From Doryteuthis pealeii (taxonomy: Eukaryota > Mollusca > Cephalopoda > Myopsida > Loliginidae): 64,000 nt of DNA. Under the pieces are notes generated by a model that searched no databases, was not told where the DNA came from, and saw only the letters and a program-made list of their open reading frames with translations. A program made the translations under genes and the position numbers. Within the stretch, counting starts at the first letter, position 1, and each line of letters opens with the position of its first letter. Shown piece after piece: positions 33,526-44,465 of the stretch. The stretch is taken from the NCBI GenBank assembly GCA_023376005.1, contig CM042138.1:93586509-93650508 (forward strand), given 5' to 3'.

Positions 33526-33900
33526 AAACTGCATCTAGTGGTGAGGTTCCAAATTCCTTAGCCCTGTGGACTGCGGAGTCCCCTTCATGCATTACTACCA
33601 GATCCACTTTTACCCGGAGTATAAGTACATGTATGGTTGGAATACATCAAAATGAGTTTTAAAAAATGAGTTTAAAAAGATTGAATACTCACAAAGATGA
33701 ATAAAAACAAAAAACGTATTCGCATAAATACTCAAGGGTTGACATGCCTTAAGATCGAATCAACCAACCAACCAACCAACCACCAACCATCCATCTATCT
33801 ATCTATCTATCAATCTATCTATCTATTTATCTTATATTTTAGGCTATTTTGTACCTGAATATGTAAATCTAACTATATCAGATAAGCTAGCAAAAATATG
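30340..33900 (-). repeat. Reverse-complement arm of 26714..30289 (probable fold-back artefact)
   Basis: From ACTGCATTCGCTTATTGTGG onward, the sequence is the reverse complement of the preceding 3.57 kb, through the LINE, the (GATA)n blocks and the TTGG copies, ending GCTAGCAAAAATATG at 33900. A loop of about 50 bp separates the arms. The arm differs from its partner mainly by small indels and homopolymer changes, as in an unpolished read. Frames seen here are mirror images of the LINE and should not be annotated as genes. Confidence 0.9.
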
Positions 33901-34000
33901 NNNNNNNNNNNNNNNNNNNNNNNNNNNNNNNNNNNNNNNNNNNNNNNNNNNNNNNNNNNNNNNNNNNNNNNNNNNNNNNNNNNNNNNNNNNNNNNNNNNN
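33901..34000. other. Assembly gap (100 N)
   Basis: Exactly 100 undetermined bases, a conventional scaffold gap of unknown true size. It joins the end of the fold-back arm to a second copy of the LINE. Confidence 1.
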
Positions 34001-36825
34001 ATACTTAATGTGGCTTACTCACGATGGTCTCTTCATCACAGTTGACCGAAGAGAATCCATTTCATCTGACCGACGCCAGATCAAGAACGGCCGGAACTCC
34101 CCCTGATAACCAACACAGGGGGCCCGATCGCAATACTGTTAATGTTGGCTACTCAAATTTCCCTTTCAGCTACATTGAAAATTAAAACAACTCATCTGAT
34201 CGACGCGAAATCATGAACAGCCGGAATTCCCCTTGATGGCCAACAGGGGGAACCCGAGCGATATCCTGGTAATATTGGCCCCTCAAAGAAACTGAAAAGG
34301 TTAATGAAATATTACAAAAAAAATCCCAACACATAAACATTACCGAATTGAACGATCTAATTTATGCGGGAGAAAAAACGAGTCAACGAAAAAAATTGGT
34401 TTGCCAACACGCAAACCGAACAGAAACAGAAATACGAAAGCTGGATGGGAAATGCGATTAGAAAGAAAGAAAAAAACCTGAGGAAAAAAGCGAAAGCATT
34501 GGACAAAGGAAACACACGAGTAAATGCAAATAAAAGACAACGGACATTGGTTACTATACAACATGAAGAAATAAACCAAAAAACACTAGCTAAGGAAGGT
34601 AGACTCAAAAGATACCGAGTTAAACAATACAAGCAGAATAGGACTTTCCAAAAATAATGAAAAGAAATTCTACCAACAAGTCAGTGAACAAATCATAAGC
34701 AAACGAATATCCAAAGGCAAAGGAAACAGAAAACTTCTGGAGCAAAAATATGGGAAAAGAAAGAACATAGGAAGACAGAATGGATAAGTGAAATTAAAAA
34801 GGAACTCCAAGGACTCGAAGAAGGACCCGAAGCAAAAATACATCTGGAATCGCTAAAAGAAGCACTAAAGAAATTACCAAATTGAAAAACACCGGGTCAT
34901 GATGAAATACATGGATACTGGTTTAAAAAATTCACATCAATCCATGACAGAATGGCCCGACAGTTGAACAAATGTCTAGAAGAAGCAAACCGGAATGGAT
35001 GACAAAAGGCAGAACTACCTTGATTCAGAAAGACCCCAAAAAGGAACATCCCCAGCAACTATAGGCCAATAACGTGCCTATCTATAATGTGGAAAATCTT
35101 AACCGCACAAATAAAAGAAGACATATAAACTCGCTCCATTGTCGGGATTATTTCCAGAAGAACAAAAATGAAGCCGTAAGGGAACAAAAGGAACAAATGA
35201 CTTGCTTTTTATAGATCAGCACATTCTTAAAGGCCAAAGAGAGCGAAAAAATATCTGGCGATGGCATGGATTGAGTACAGAAAGGCATACGACATGGTCC
35301 ACAAATATGGATCCTTGAATGCCTAAAGATGTACAAAATATCGAACAAAGTACTAAAATTTATTAATAATGCCATGAAAAATTGGAAAGTTAATTAACAG
35401 CTGGAGGACAGACCTTAGCAGGGGTGAAAATACAAAGAGGCATCTTCCAGGGTGACTCCCTATCCCCATTACTATTTATTATAGCAATGATACCCCTTAA
35501 CCACACACTCAGAAAATGTACAGGCGGTTACAAATTTACCAAATCGGAGGAAAAAATAAACCATCTTATGTACATGGATGACATTTTTAAAAAATTGCAA
35601 AAAATTAAAAAGAGCTAGAAACACTAGTACAAACTATTAGAATATATAGTCAGGGCATAGGGATGGAATTCGGCATAGACAAGTGTGCAATGATAGTTAT
35701 AAGAAGAGGGGGAAAGAAATCACGGAAGGAATAGAATTACCGAAGAAACAAGAAATAAGGACGCTGGGAGAAAAGGGAAATTATAAATATTTGTGAGTAC
35801 TGGAGGCAGACACCATCAAACAAGGTGATATGAAAGAAAGAGTAAGGAAAGAGTACTTTAGAAGAACGAGAAAACTCCTAGAAACAAAACTCAACAGCAG
35901 AAATCTCATCAAGGGTATAAACACCTGGGCTGTCCCTCCAGGGAGATACACTGGACCATTCTTAAAATGGACAAGAGAGGAGCTCAGACAGATGGACCAA
36001 AGGACAAGGAAGCTTATGACCATGCACAAGGCATTACACCAAGAGACGACACAGATAGACTATGTGTATCAAGAAAAGAAGGAGGAGAGGTCTGCCAGCA
36101 TCGAAGACTGTGTAGATTCAAAAATTCAAGCACTCGGGAATATACAAAAAAGAGCAAAGAGAGACTAATAGCAGCAGCCAGAAAAACAATTGCAATATAT
36201 GGACGAGAAAAAAATAAACAAAACAAGGAAGCAGAAATGGGAAGAAAAATAACTATATGGACACTTCAAGCGAAACACAGGAGAGATCGCTCACCAGAAG
36301 ACATGGACATGGTTAAGAAGGGAAAACCTCAAAAGAGAAACTGAATCTCTGATAATTGCAGCACAAGATAATGCCATAAGGGCAAATTAAAAGCAAAGAT
36401 ATATAAGACTCAACAGAACAGCAAATGTAGAATGTGTGGGGAAAGAGACGGAACTGTCAACCACATAATAAGCGAATGCAGTAAACTCGCACCGAAAGAG
36501 TACAGATTAGACACGACTGGGTGGGTAAGGTGATTCACTGGGAACTGTGCAAGAAATTTAATTTTCACCATTCAACTAAATGGTATATGCACAAACCTGA
36601 ATCTGTCCTGGTGAATGAGACACACAAAATTCTCTGGGACTTTGAGGTACAGAAGGATCACCTAATCCCGGCCAGGAGACCAGATATAGTTTTGATTGAC
36701 AAGAAGAGGAAGACTTGTCATCTGGTGGACTTTGCTGTCCCGGCCGATCACAGAGTGGAAAATGAAAGAAAATGAAAAGATCGACAACTATTTGGACCTT
36801 GCCAGAGAACTGAGAAAACTGTGGA

Positions 36826-36828
<3 letters not shown>
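34001..36828 (+). pseudogene. RLE-type non-LTR retrotransposon, copy C (with C-terminal domain)
   Basis: From about 34080 it repeats copy A (from about 27890) almost base for base, with homopolymer-length differences, and goes past the point where copy A folds back. The knuckle is intact: CRMCGERDGTVNHIISEC (CX2CX8HX4C, from about 36423). Next come KVIHWELCKKF, LWDF, RRPDIVLIDKK (36674) and VDFAVPADHRV (36725). These match a C-terminal restriction-like endonuclease, with RPD and a later acidic VDF, as in R2-type elements. The RT region still has stops and shifts. The extreme C-terminus is lost into a (CA)(TA) microsatellite at 36829. It is probably the same locus as copy A. Confidence 0.88.

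Positions 36829-36870
<42 letters not shown>
36829..36870 (+). repeat. (CA)n(TA)n microsatellite at LINE end
   Basis: ACACACACACAC passes into TATATA directly after the ARELRKLWN codons of the LINE. Confidence 0.9.
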
Positions 36871-36873
<3 letters not shown>

Positions 36874-36977
36874 AGGGTTATCATCGTGATCACCACTTCA
36901 ATGGATGGAATGAAAGGAATAAAAAATGTTTATTATTAAAACAAGGGCCCTTTCGTCCGGTGCTTTTCAAGTTATAC

Positions 36978-37030
36978 ACTGAGAGTAGCAGAAAAAAAAA
37001 AGTTTTTTATTTTTTTCTGCTACTCTCTCG
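36978..37030. repeat. Stem-loop, GAGAGTAGCAG arms
   Basis: GAGAGTAGCAGAAAAAAAAA ... TTTTTTTCTGCTACTCTC can pair over about 18 bp. It may be a small inverted repeat or the end of a palindromic element. No known RNA family recognised. Confidence 0.6.
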
Positions 37031-37185
37031 ATGAGTCCAGATTAAAAACAAGCTCTTAAGATGATTTTTATAAAAATATTGTCCAATGAATATGATATAA
37101 GATATTTTCATTTTATCAGCATTGTGTGTTTTCATATCCTTTTATCTATACATATACCGTCGGATCCATTTCCTTACTCTTAACT

Positions 37186-37190
<5 letters not shown>

Positions 37191-37275
<85 letters not shown>
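37191..37275 (+). repeat. (TA)n microsatellite
   Basis: About 80 bp of TA dinucleotides with one TATTATA interruption. 37280..37755 to its right is AT-rich with nothing recognised. Confidence 0.95.
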
Positions 37276-37276
<1 letters not shown>

Positions 37277-37759
37277 AAAGATCTATCTAATATAATTAGA
37301 ATTGCATATCAGTAGAGTGTGGTGTAAAAATAACTGTTCAGTAATATATTCCAAATTTCTAACGAAGAATGATTGCCAAACATACTTAATTATTGCCTGA
37401 TTATAATAATTATTATTTCCGAATTATTATAACTTTTGAAAACGCATTTCTCTATATATTATTTCATTATATATTATTCTTTATTCGATTTTGAAATATC
37501 ATAATTGAAAAATAAAAGCTTTTATTTTTATAAAAAGAAACAAATGAATAATAGACAATAATGTATAAATCGAATTCGATATAAATGTAGAACTGGCCAG
37601 AAATAATAGATCAATGTTATAATTACAGCTAATTGCCAAATCCCCTCCCCCGCAACCCTAAAATTCTAATGTGAATTATAAGCATGGTTTATTTATAATT
37701 ACGCACGGCTCTTGATTAGGCCGTCAGTTCAACTAACACTTCGTGTATTGTGTATATGC

Positions 37760-38226
37760 AGTGGAACCTCGGTTCTCGAACATAGTTCGTTCTAAAATTA
37801 TATTCGGGAACAGATTTGTTTGAAACATAAAACAATATTTCCCAGTTAATAGTGAAAAGTGGATTTATGCGTTCTTGACCATCAAATGAATGCCAGTTAT
37901 ATAGTTATGTGCCTACAGTTATATATTATATGGAAAGACATATATTCAAACAACAGATAACACATAAAAATGTAAATACAATAAAGAAAGGCATAATAAA
38001 AGTAATATTTAACCTAATTCTTTTTATTATCTGCGGCCTTTGCTTACTAACAATACTTGCCACTCCTTTCGCAACATCAGCTGCCTTTATCACGTCTTTA
38101 TACTTGTGTGTTCAAAGTTCGAAAATCTGTTCGACAACTGAAGCTTTTTTCTCAGGTTTTTTTTTTTTTTTTCAAACTCTGAATTGTTCGACTTCAGAGT
38201 CTTTCGCAAACCGACGTTCTATTGTA
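37760..38226 (+). mobile_element. pogo/Tigger-like (Tc1/mariner superfamily) remnant
   Basis: The left end CAGTGGAACCTCGGTTCTCG is typical of pogo-group terminal repeats. The right end CAAACCGACGTTCTATTGTA is its complement with several changes (CAATAGAACGTCGGTTTG). The inside carries repeated variants of the same motif (TATTCGGGAACAGATTTGTT, TTCGAAAATCTGTTCGACAA). No transposase frame remains, so it is a non-autonomous or deleted copy. Confidence 0.65.
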
Positions 38227-38229
38227 TTT

Positions 38230-39720
38230 GTTTTTCAAACAATTAAACAGTTTTAATCAAAACAATGATATAATTTGTCTATTTGGAATGTATTGCAAAG
38301 CTGCATGATAAACAACATTTCTTGGTTTTTGGGGTCGGTGCAAATAGATTGTTTCCATTAACCCTTGAACAACCTGTATAGAATCGAACATTCCCAAATT
38401 TACTTCCAAGTTATAGAAATTATAAGAATTGTTTTTGTACATAAACATTCGCCGCTTTTTGCGTAAAAAATCGTCTAAAAACAATCGCAGTTATTAAAAC
38501 TTGGGAATCCCTAATTTCAGGATTACAGGTTCGGATTCGGACCGTAATGATTTTAATTTGGTTAATTTGCCCACGGAGTCGGTCTGCTTCCAAATATCAC
38601 TTATTTTTTAAATCGATAGAGGTGTTTATTTGTTTTGCACTAGTTCGAAAGTGATGGAGAAAATGTAACCTTTAAGGAATTTCAGCCTTTTAGGCATTAG
38701 CTGCCATTTCCACTTCCACACACAAACTCAAGAACTGTCCCTACCATTTTTATGCCTTGTCATGAAAAACTACGTCAGTGCCTGCTAGCTCTTCTCTTTG
38801 AAGTTGAAAAGTAAAATGTTAGAGCTACCTCCGAGTCCATTCGGGATTGTAGGAAAAAGCTCTCCAATGGTCGGCACTTGCGCCCATTTATACGCCGAAA
38901 AGAAACTGAATTGATAAAATGTTATCCGAGAAAAATTCAACAAGAAAATACTCAAAACTGAGGAGTTATGACCAAATATTTCTCCCTCCGCTGTTACTAC
39001 GAAAAAGTAAAGCGACAGCCATTTTCCTAGTTAGCACATTTGTGAGGATTAAGAATAGAATTAAAATAAAATTAAAATAAGAAAAAATTTAAAAAACAAC
39101 AAACACCCATGAGCCTTCACCGGAGGAATCCTCCGCGCATGTGGGAGAAAAAAGACCTACTTCTGGCCCCCAAGGTAATCGATGGGCCATTCAAGTTTAG
39201 GCCTTGACTGTATCTAGTCACTACTACTGGCCAGGGAGACATTTCCTTGTCAGTGGTGCCTATGACCGTTGAATAAAGCCTAAATCATAAAACCACCTTC
39301 TGTCTTTGTCTTTTTTTTCTTCCCTTGAATTCATTTTTCAGCGCGACCACCAAATAAGATGGGGTTAAAATCAAACCCTAAGAATACGCACCAAGAACAA
39401 ACACACCACGTTTAAACCTTAAAACACAAAACCTCGTGCCACCCCACCCCCCAATATATTAAACAAAAATTCAACTTACTTGTTGGTCTTTGTTACAAAA
39501 ACCAAGAATTATTAGAATTTGACAAAAGCAAGAAAAGTTTCATTCAAAGAAAAGCAGCTTATTCAATAAAATACGACCAGCTCACTTTCAAAGAACCATC
39601 TACAAACTTCAAAGTACTTTTTTCTTAACCGGACACTGCAGCTAAATTACCTCCACAAATACAACTAAGTTTTCTCAAATCTTTTCTTTCTTGTTTTTCA
39701 TACATTACATTTTTTGTATA
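38230..39720. other. Unassigned non-coding stretch
   Basis: No element end, tRNA-like box or exon with splice sites was seen. 39100..39290 has somewhat higher GC (CACCGGAGGAATCCTCCGCG) with a short self-complementary core GGAGGAATCCTCC and ends in GTTGAATAAAGCC. Its role is unknown. Confidence 0.4.
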
Positions 39721-39722
39721 AA

Positions 39723-40351
39723 CTAGCAAATATATACACCCTCCGGGTGCAAGTATTTAAGTTTTAATGTAATAAAATATCATCTTAAATTAGAAAGGTC
39801 TAATGAAAGTAAATAAGAATGCAGATAAAAAGATTTGAAACAAAGGGGGGATATAATCGAAAAATAGAACAACTGAAACTTACTCTTCCATCACTCCCGT
39901 CTTTTATTGCTAAATCTTCCTAATTTAACTATTTAGTTAAAATAGATAGTAAAGAATAACATTACAGTTATTCCTTCTTGTTAATAGATTTCTTTTAATA
40001 TTTATACCCGAGATTTTTGATCATATTCATTAAAATAAAACCAAACAATTAGAAATCAATAATACCAAGCACATATTTATTAAAATAAAAATTTTAATAT
40101 CAATATGCAAATTAGCCTTCCTGTTCACACTATAAACCTCTATTTTGTTGTATATATAAATACATTTTCACGTCATTACTATGTAGATAAGACAAACAGT
40201 ATTAATAATGTAAAACAATGTTATTAATAATTGGGGTTTAAATAAAAAATTTAAAAATCACAGTCAATGTGACGTAAGAACAGTCAATTGTGACTTGGGT
40301 ACTGATATAGTTTCGGTTACAGACACACACACAATCTCCATTATAATAAGA
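39723..40351 (-). mobile_element. Non-autonomous Helitron, copy 4 (clean ends)
   Basis: On the minus strand it starts TCTTATTATAATGGAGATTG after a host A (40352) and ends GCACCCGGAGGGTG, then TATATATTTGCTAG, followed by host T (39722). TC...CTAG ends, a short hairpin 10 to 12 nt before CTAG, no target duplication and insertion between A and T are the Helitron hallmarks. At 629 bp it has no Rep/helicase and depends on an autonomous partner. Confidence 0.85.
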
Positions 40352-40532
40352 TATTTTTTCTTCTGTCTTACCTTTTCATTCAGTATCCGAACTTGAAAGT
40401 TGCGAGATTTACCTTGAAGATTTACCCACTAAAACCCCTTAAAATATTTTCCAATATATACAAAATTTAGCATTTCACCCATTTATTAGAATTTGAAATT
40501 ATTTTTCCGATATACTAAGAATTTGGTAATTT

Positions 40533-40788
40533 ACCATTGGTTAGCTCAGTCGGTAGATCGTTCTGCTAGAAAACCACAAGGCTCCTAGTTCGATACCAAC
40601 CCTCGCTAACTCAGCGTATGAGTAGCACAGGGATCTGTGCGGTGAAGTAAGGAGCTGATCGTAGGTGTGGCGCTCCACCTCAGACGCAAAAACAATCTCC
40701 TTCGTCTAGCTAGTGAAAATGGGATAGACTCCTTCGCTGATTGGTTGATACCGACTTTAGGCCACCCCGACGATTTACTTTTACTTAC
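40533..40788 (+). mobile_element. SINE-1 (tRNA-Lys-like)
   Basis: GGTTAGCTCAGTCGGTAGAT, CCACAAGGCTCCTAGTTCGA, GGGATCTGTGCGGTGAAGTA, TAGGCCACCCCGACGATTTA. Full length with mild decay of the anticodon arm. Confidence 0.9.
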
Positions 40789-40857
40789 CCTTATACTGGA
40801 ATTCCAAATTTTCCCTTCATATGTGAGAATCATTTTTTATTTTAATTTTAGTTTTCA

Positions 40858-41083
40858 TAAGGCTTACATTCAGAGTTTTTCATCTCCTAGACTGGTTGCT
40901 TAACGAAGGTTAAAGAGCCCAGTCTCTCATACTATTTACCAATACCTAGTGGGAGTATAATTGGATTCATACTTTTCCCACGGGTATTAGCGCGATGTGA
41001 AATGAAAACAGTTTAGTCTAGAATTTGATCTTGAGAATCGAGTCCCTTTCCTACGAATTATAACCACTAAACCACACGCCTCT
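40858..41083 (-). mobile_element. SINE-2
   Basis: Minus strand GAGGCGTGTGGTTTAGTGGT head and body through TGGGCTCTTTAACC to AAAACTCTGAATGTAAGC. It lies directly right of SINE-1. Confidence 0.65.
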
Positions 41084-41197
41084 ATTTAGTACATATATAA
41101 ATAAATATAGGAAGCATTTTTTAATTCTGGGTCATTTTGACCTGGTCATTTTCAAAGTAACTCTCAAGCCTAAAATTTATGGGAACCCTTGCTAGAC

Positions 41198-41202
<5 letters not shown>

Positions 41203-41270
<68 letters not shown>

Positions 41271-41272
41271 GT
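41203..41272 (+). repeat. (GT)n microsatellite
   Basis: About 68 bp of GT dinucleotides. The His/Thr reading frame on the other strand is a by-product. Confidence 0.95.
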
Positions 41273-41332
41273 GTTTATACGATATGTTCAGATAAGTATT
41301 CGTCGAGATTTTAGCAACGATATTTATAGAAA

Positions 41333-41870
41333 CTAGCAAAATAGTAAACACCCCCCGGGCGGTGTGAAAATTAGTTTTTGAAAAATATTGTCCGAAAATT
41401 CAATGTCATTAAGTTTGTACCATAAGTAAGTAAAATTATCAATTTTTTTAAAGGAGTAAAAAATAAGACAATTTGAAATGAAACTTAGTTATGTCCTCCT
41501 CAAATAAAATGTTGCGCACATCTAGTAACTATTGATTAAATAGTATTTATTTGTAAACTTTTAGTCATCTTCTTGTTATGAAAAAGAGGCGAGAGTAAAA
41601 ACAATATTTTTAAACATTGATTACAAATTTCGCAAATAATTTTTTTCCATTTAAAGTGATAGTTTTTTTTAATTAATTTCATAGTTTATATAGTTATTTA
41701 TTTAAATAATATATAGTTTATTACAAACGTTTAACTATCAGGAATAGCTTTTATTTATTCTATTAGTAATAATAGTTCTTTATTCTATGTATTTACAACT
41801 TTGTTAATTGTACGTTAGCAGTGACGTAGTTTTTGTTACAGACAAATAGAGACGTAATCTCCATTACTGA
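41333..41870 (-). mobile_element. Non-autonomous Helitron, copy 5 (older)
   Basis: Minus strand 3' end: CACACCGCCCGGGGGGTGTT, then TTTTGCTAG. The 5' end is eroded (AGTAATGGAGATTACG near 41865). The internal sequence is more diverged than copies 1 and 4. Confidence 0.65.
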
Positions 41871-42160
41871 TAGATGCTGCATCGGAACTATTCTATAAAT
41901 AATAAATATTTTACTTTTATTATTGCTGCAAAATAATGGATGAGAAAAAAAACATAAATCTGTTTTTTTCTCTAACGATTTACATTAAAAATAAATAAAT
42001 CGCCGAGTCTCCTTCACAAAATCTAAAAATTTCTGAACTACATATATAATTCTATTTAATGTCTGTTCCGCTTCAGGGTTAAATCAATTTTAGAAATTCC
42101 CCGAGATAATTTGAAGAGATATAACACACAGACTCACATAATGCTATATAACCCTTCTTT
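41871..42160. other. AT-rich non-coding DNA
   Basis: Nothing recognised between the Helitron and the tRNA-like piece at 42165. Confidence 0.4.
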
Positions 42161-42164
42161 TGTG

Positions 42165-42265
42165 GCGAAAGTGGGCACCTCACCTGGTGTCATAGTTAGC
42201 AAGCTAAATTTGCTAGACCATTATTGGTGAGTTCGATTCTCATTGGGCGCCTCATATTTTTGGTC
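42165..42265 (+). mobile_element. tRNA-like SINE fragment
   Basis: GGTGTCATAGTTAGCAAGCT ... GGTGAGTTCGATTCTCATTG has an A-box-like start and a good B box (GAGTTCGATTC). It is similar to the relic at 5225..5325. Confidence 0.45.
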
Positions 42266-42604
42266 TTGTGCCGCATCTAAGCTAGGCTTATTATATAACT
42301 ATATGGCGTGAGTTCGTTTCTATTCTTATGAGAGTAACCCGTGGTTATGCCCTCATATTTAAATCTTTACTTACTTTCTGGAGTAGCTGGCTGTTATTTT
42401 TTATTCACTTCTATTTCATGTAGTTTGTAGATGTCTTTATGGCTAATTTTATTTCTTCTGACAGGTCTTTTGTTTACTGGTCTGGTTCTGCTACAGGTCT
42501 GTTTCTTTAAGATGCTGGTCTGATTATGCCAAGGTTGTCATTAGTTCATAGAGACAATGCAAGGCATATATTTCTTTGTGATCACATTTTTATTAATTTC
42601 AGAA

Positions 42605-42955
42605 CAAGAAATTTCAACCAGGCGGGCGAAAAAATTAGATAGAGTTTAATGTCATACGCAAGACAATGAGACTTTTAGCGCATATATGATAAAAAAGGGT
42701 CGGAGATTGCCATAAGGTTGGAGATTTTCAATAGGGTTAGGACAATCATGTAAGTACTAGGGCTTGGCGTGACCAGTCGATTGATCGTCTAACCTAAGTA
42801 AGGGTTAAAGTAGAGTGCAACATGTCATGGACTGCTCAGCCAGTTCCATACTGAAGTCTAATGAGAAGCCACTCACGGCCAACGGGGAGGGGATTATTAC
42901 TCCTCTGCAGAGGTGCAGTCGTTGTATTCTAAAGCTCCAACCGACAGGGCTGTAT
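42605..42955 (+). repeat. TTGG-family repeat, middle to end
   Basis: TTTAATGTCATACGCAAGAC, GTACTAGGGCTTGGCGTGAC, TTACTCCTCTGCAGAGGTGC and AAGCTCCAACCGACAGGGCT follow the family order. Confidence 0.65.
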
Positions 42956-43029
42956 AATTGTTGTAATGTCTTTAAAATGGTGACTGAACAGAAATGTTCG
43001 GGAATTATCTAAATTTCTTTGTTTCCAAT

Positions 43030-43705
43030 CTTTTTTTTTTTTTTTTTTTTTTTACTCTATATCTCACTGTCTTTTTTTTTTTTGCATTCTCGCTATATTT
43101 CTTTCTTTCTTTCTTTCACGTTTTCTTCCTTCTTTTCTTTCTCGCTTTTTTCTGTCTTTTTCTCGTTTCTCTCTATATTTTTCTTTCTTTCTTTCTTTCT
43201 TTCACGCTCTCTTTTTTCCTTTCTCGTTTTCTTTCTTTCTTTCTCGCTTCTTTCTTTCCTTTTTTTCTGTCTTTTTCACATTCTCTATATATTTCTTTCT
43301 TTCTTTCTGGCTTTCATTATTTCTTTTTTTCCCTTTCTTTTTGGCACTTTTTTCTGTCTTTCTTGCATTTTCTCTATATTTCATTCTTTCTTTCGTGCTC
43401 TCTTTCTTCTTTTCTCACTTTCTTTATTTCTTTCTTGCTTTCTTTCTTGATTTTTTCTTTCTTTCTTTCTTTCATTTTTCTTTCTTCCTGTCTTTCTTTC
43501 CCGCTTCCTTTCTTTCTTCCTCTCTTTCTTTCATTTTTCTTTCTTTCTCCCCTTTTCTCCACCTTTCTTTCTTACTTACTTGTTTTCTTCCTTTTTTTCT
43601 TCCTATTTTCTTTCCTGTTTTCTTTCTCACTTTCTTTCTTCCTCTTTCATTCATTTTTCTTTCTTCCTTTTTTCTTTCCCACTTTTCTTTCCCTTTCTTC
43701 CTAGC
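43030..43705 (+). repeat. Polypyrimidine (TTTC)n low-complexity tract, ~0.68 kb
   Basis: An almost pure C/T strand built of TTTC, TTCC and TTTTC words. Long Phe/Ser/Leu frames on this strand and Lys/Glu/Arg frames on the other are by-products of composition. Such mirror-symmetric polypyrimidine DNA can form triplex structures. Confidence 0.95.
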
Positions 43706-43709
43706 AAAT

Positions 43710-44465
43710 ACCTTTAGTTTCTCACTTTGGGCGGCTTGTTCTATCTAATACTCAACATCCTAAAACATCCTTCATTTTGAATTCACAAAGAAATCTTCCA
43801 CGTTAACATATTTTCTTTCGATGATTTCTCTTACAAATATGCACATAATTCCCACAGAATTAGCGACTCACCAATAGGGTAGGTCGATTTTTATACCAAC
43901 ACTTAGTGAAAATATAGAAAATTGCTAATTAACATAAAGAATTATTGTACAAAATATTTTTCTCAAAAACTTTACCAATTTTTGAGCAAACGCATTTAAA
44001 TACCAACAAAATCGAATGATTTGAATTTTGCTCGGTGTTAACAGAAAAATAAGTAGGTCATATTAAACAAAAGTTTTGATTTTAAAAAAGCATGTAAAAA
44101 ATAGGCTTAATAAAATATTTTATTTCATTCAAAATCATGCAATTCTTGGTAGATTAAATAAAAGTAAATAAAAAAGAAAACGCTGCCAAAATATTTAATT
44201 TAAGATACACTAAATATTAACCAAATCGACTTCGTTTTAAATCTTTTTCAGTCTTCACCGGAAACTACCGTATCAACACGTTTTGTTGTTTACTTTTGAA
44301 TTTCATTGGAGCTGATTTAAAACACTTTTCCTTTTTTTATTTTAACAAACTTAATTATTAGAAAAAAGAAATAAGTAGCTTTATATTCCCTGTGATAGAT
44401 TATTATTTTTTCTAATTTTTTTTTATTCAAAACATTATTTTTCATTAGCAATTTTTTTTTTTTTG
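43710..44465. other. AT-rich flank of the transposase-like relic
   Basis: No exon or terminal repeat was recognised. It may include the 5' part of the element that follows. Confidence 0.35.

Noticed and set aside
26714..33900. A genuine giant palindrome or inverted gene duplication
   Set aside because: Possible in principle, but the noisy second arm, its end at an N gap and the direct-orientation restart after the gap fit a long-read fold-back better.
43030..43705. Long Phe/Ser/Leu-rich open frames (up to 236 codons) and Lys/Glu-rich frames opposite
   Set aside because: The DNA is a low-complexity TTTC tract without stop codons by composition; no start context, splice sites or domain.
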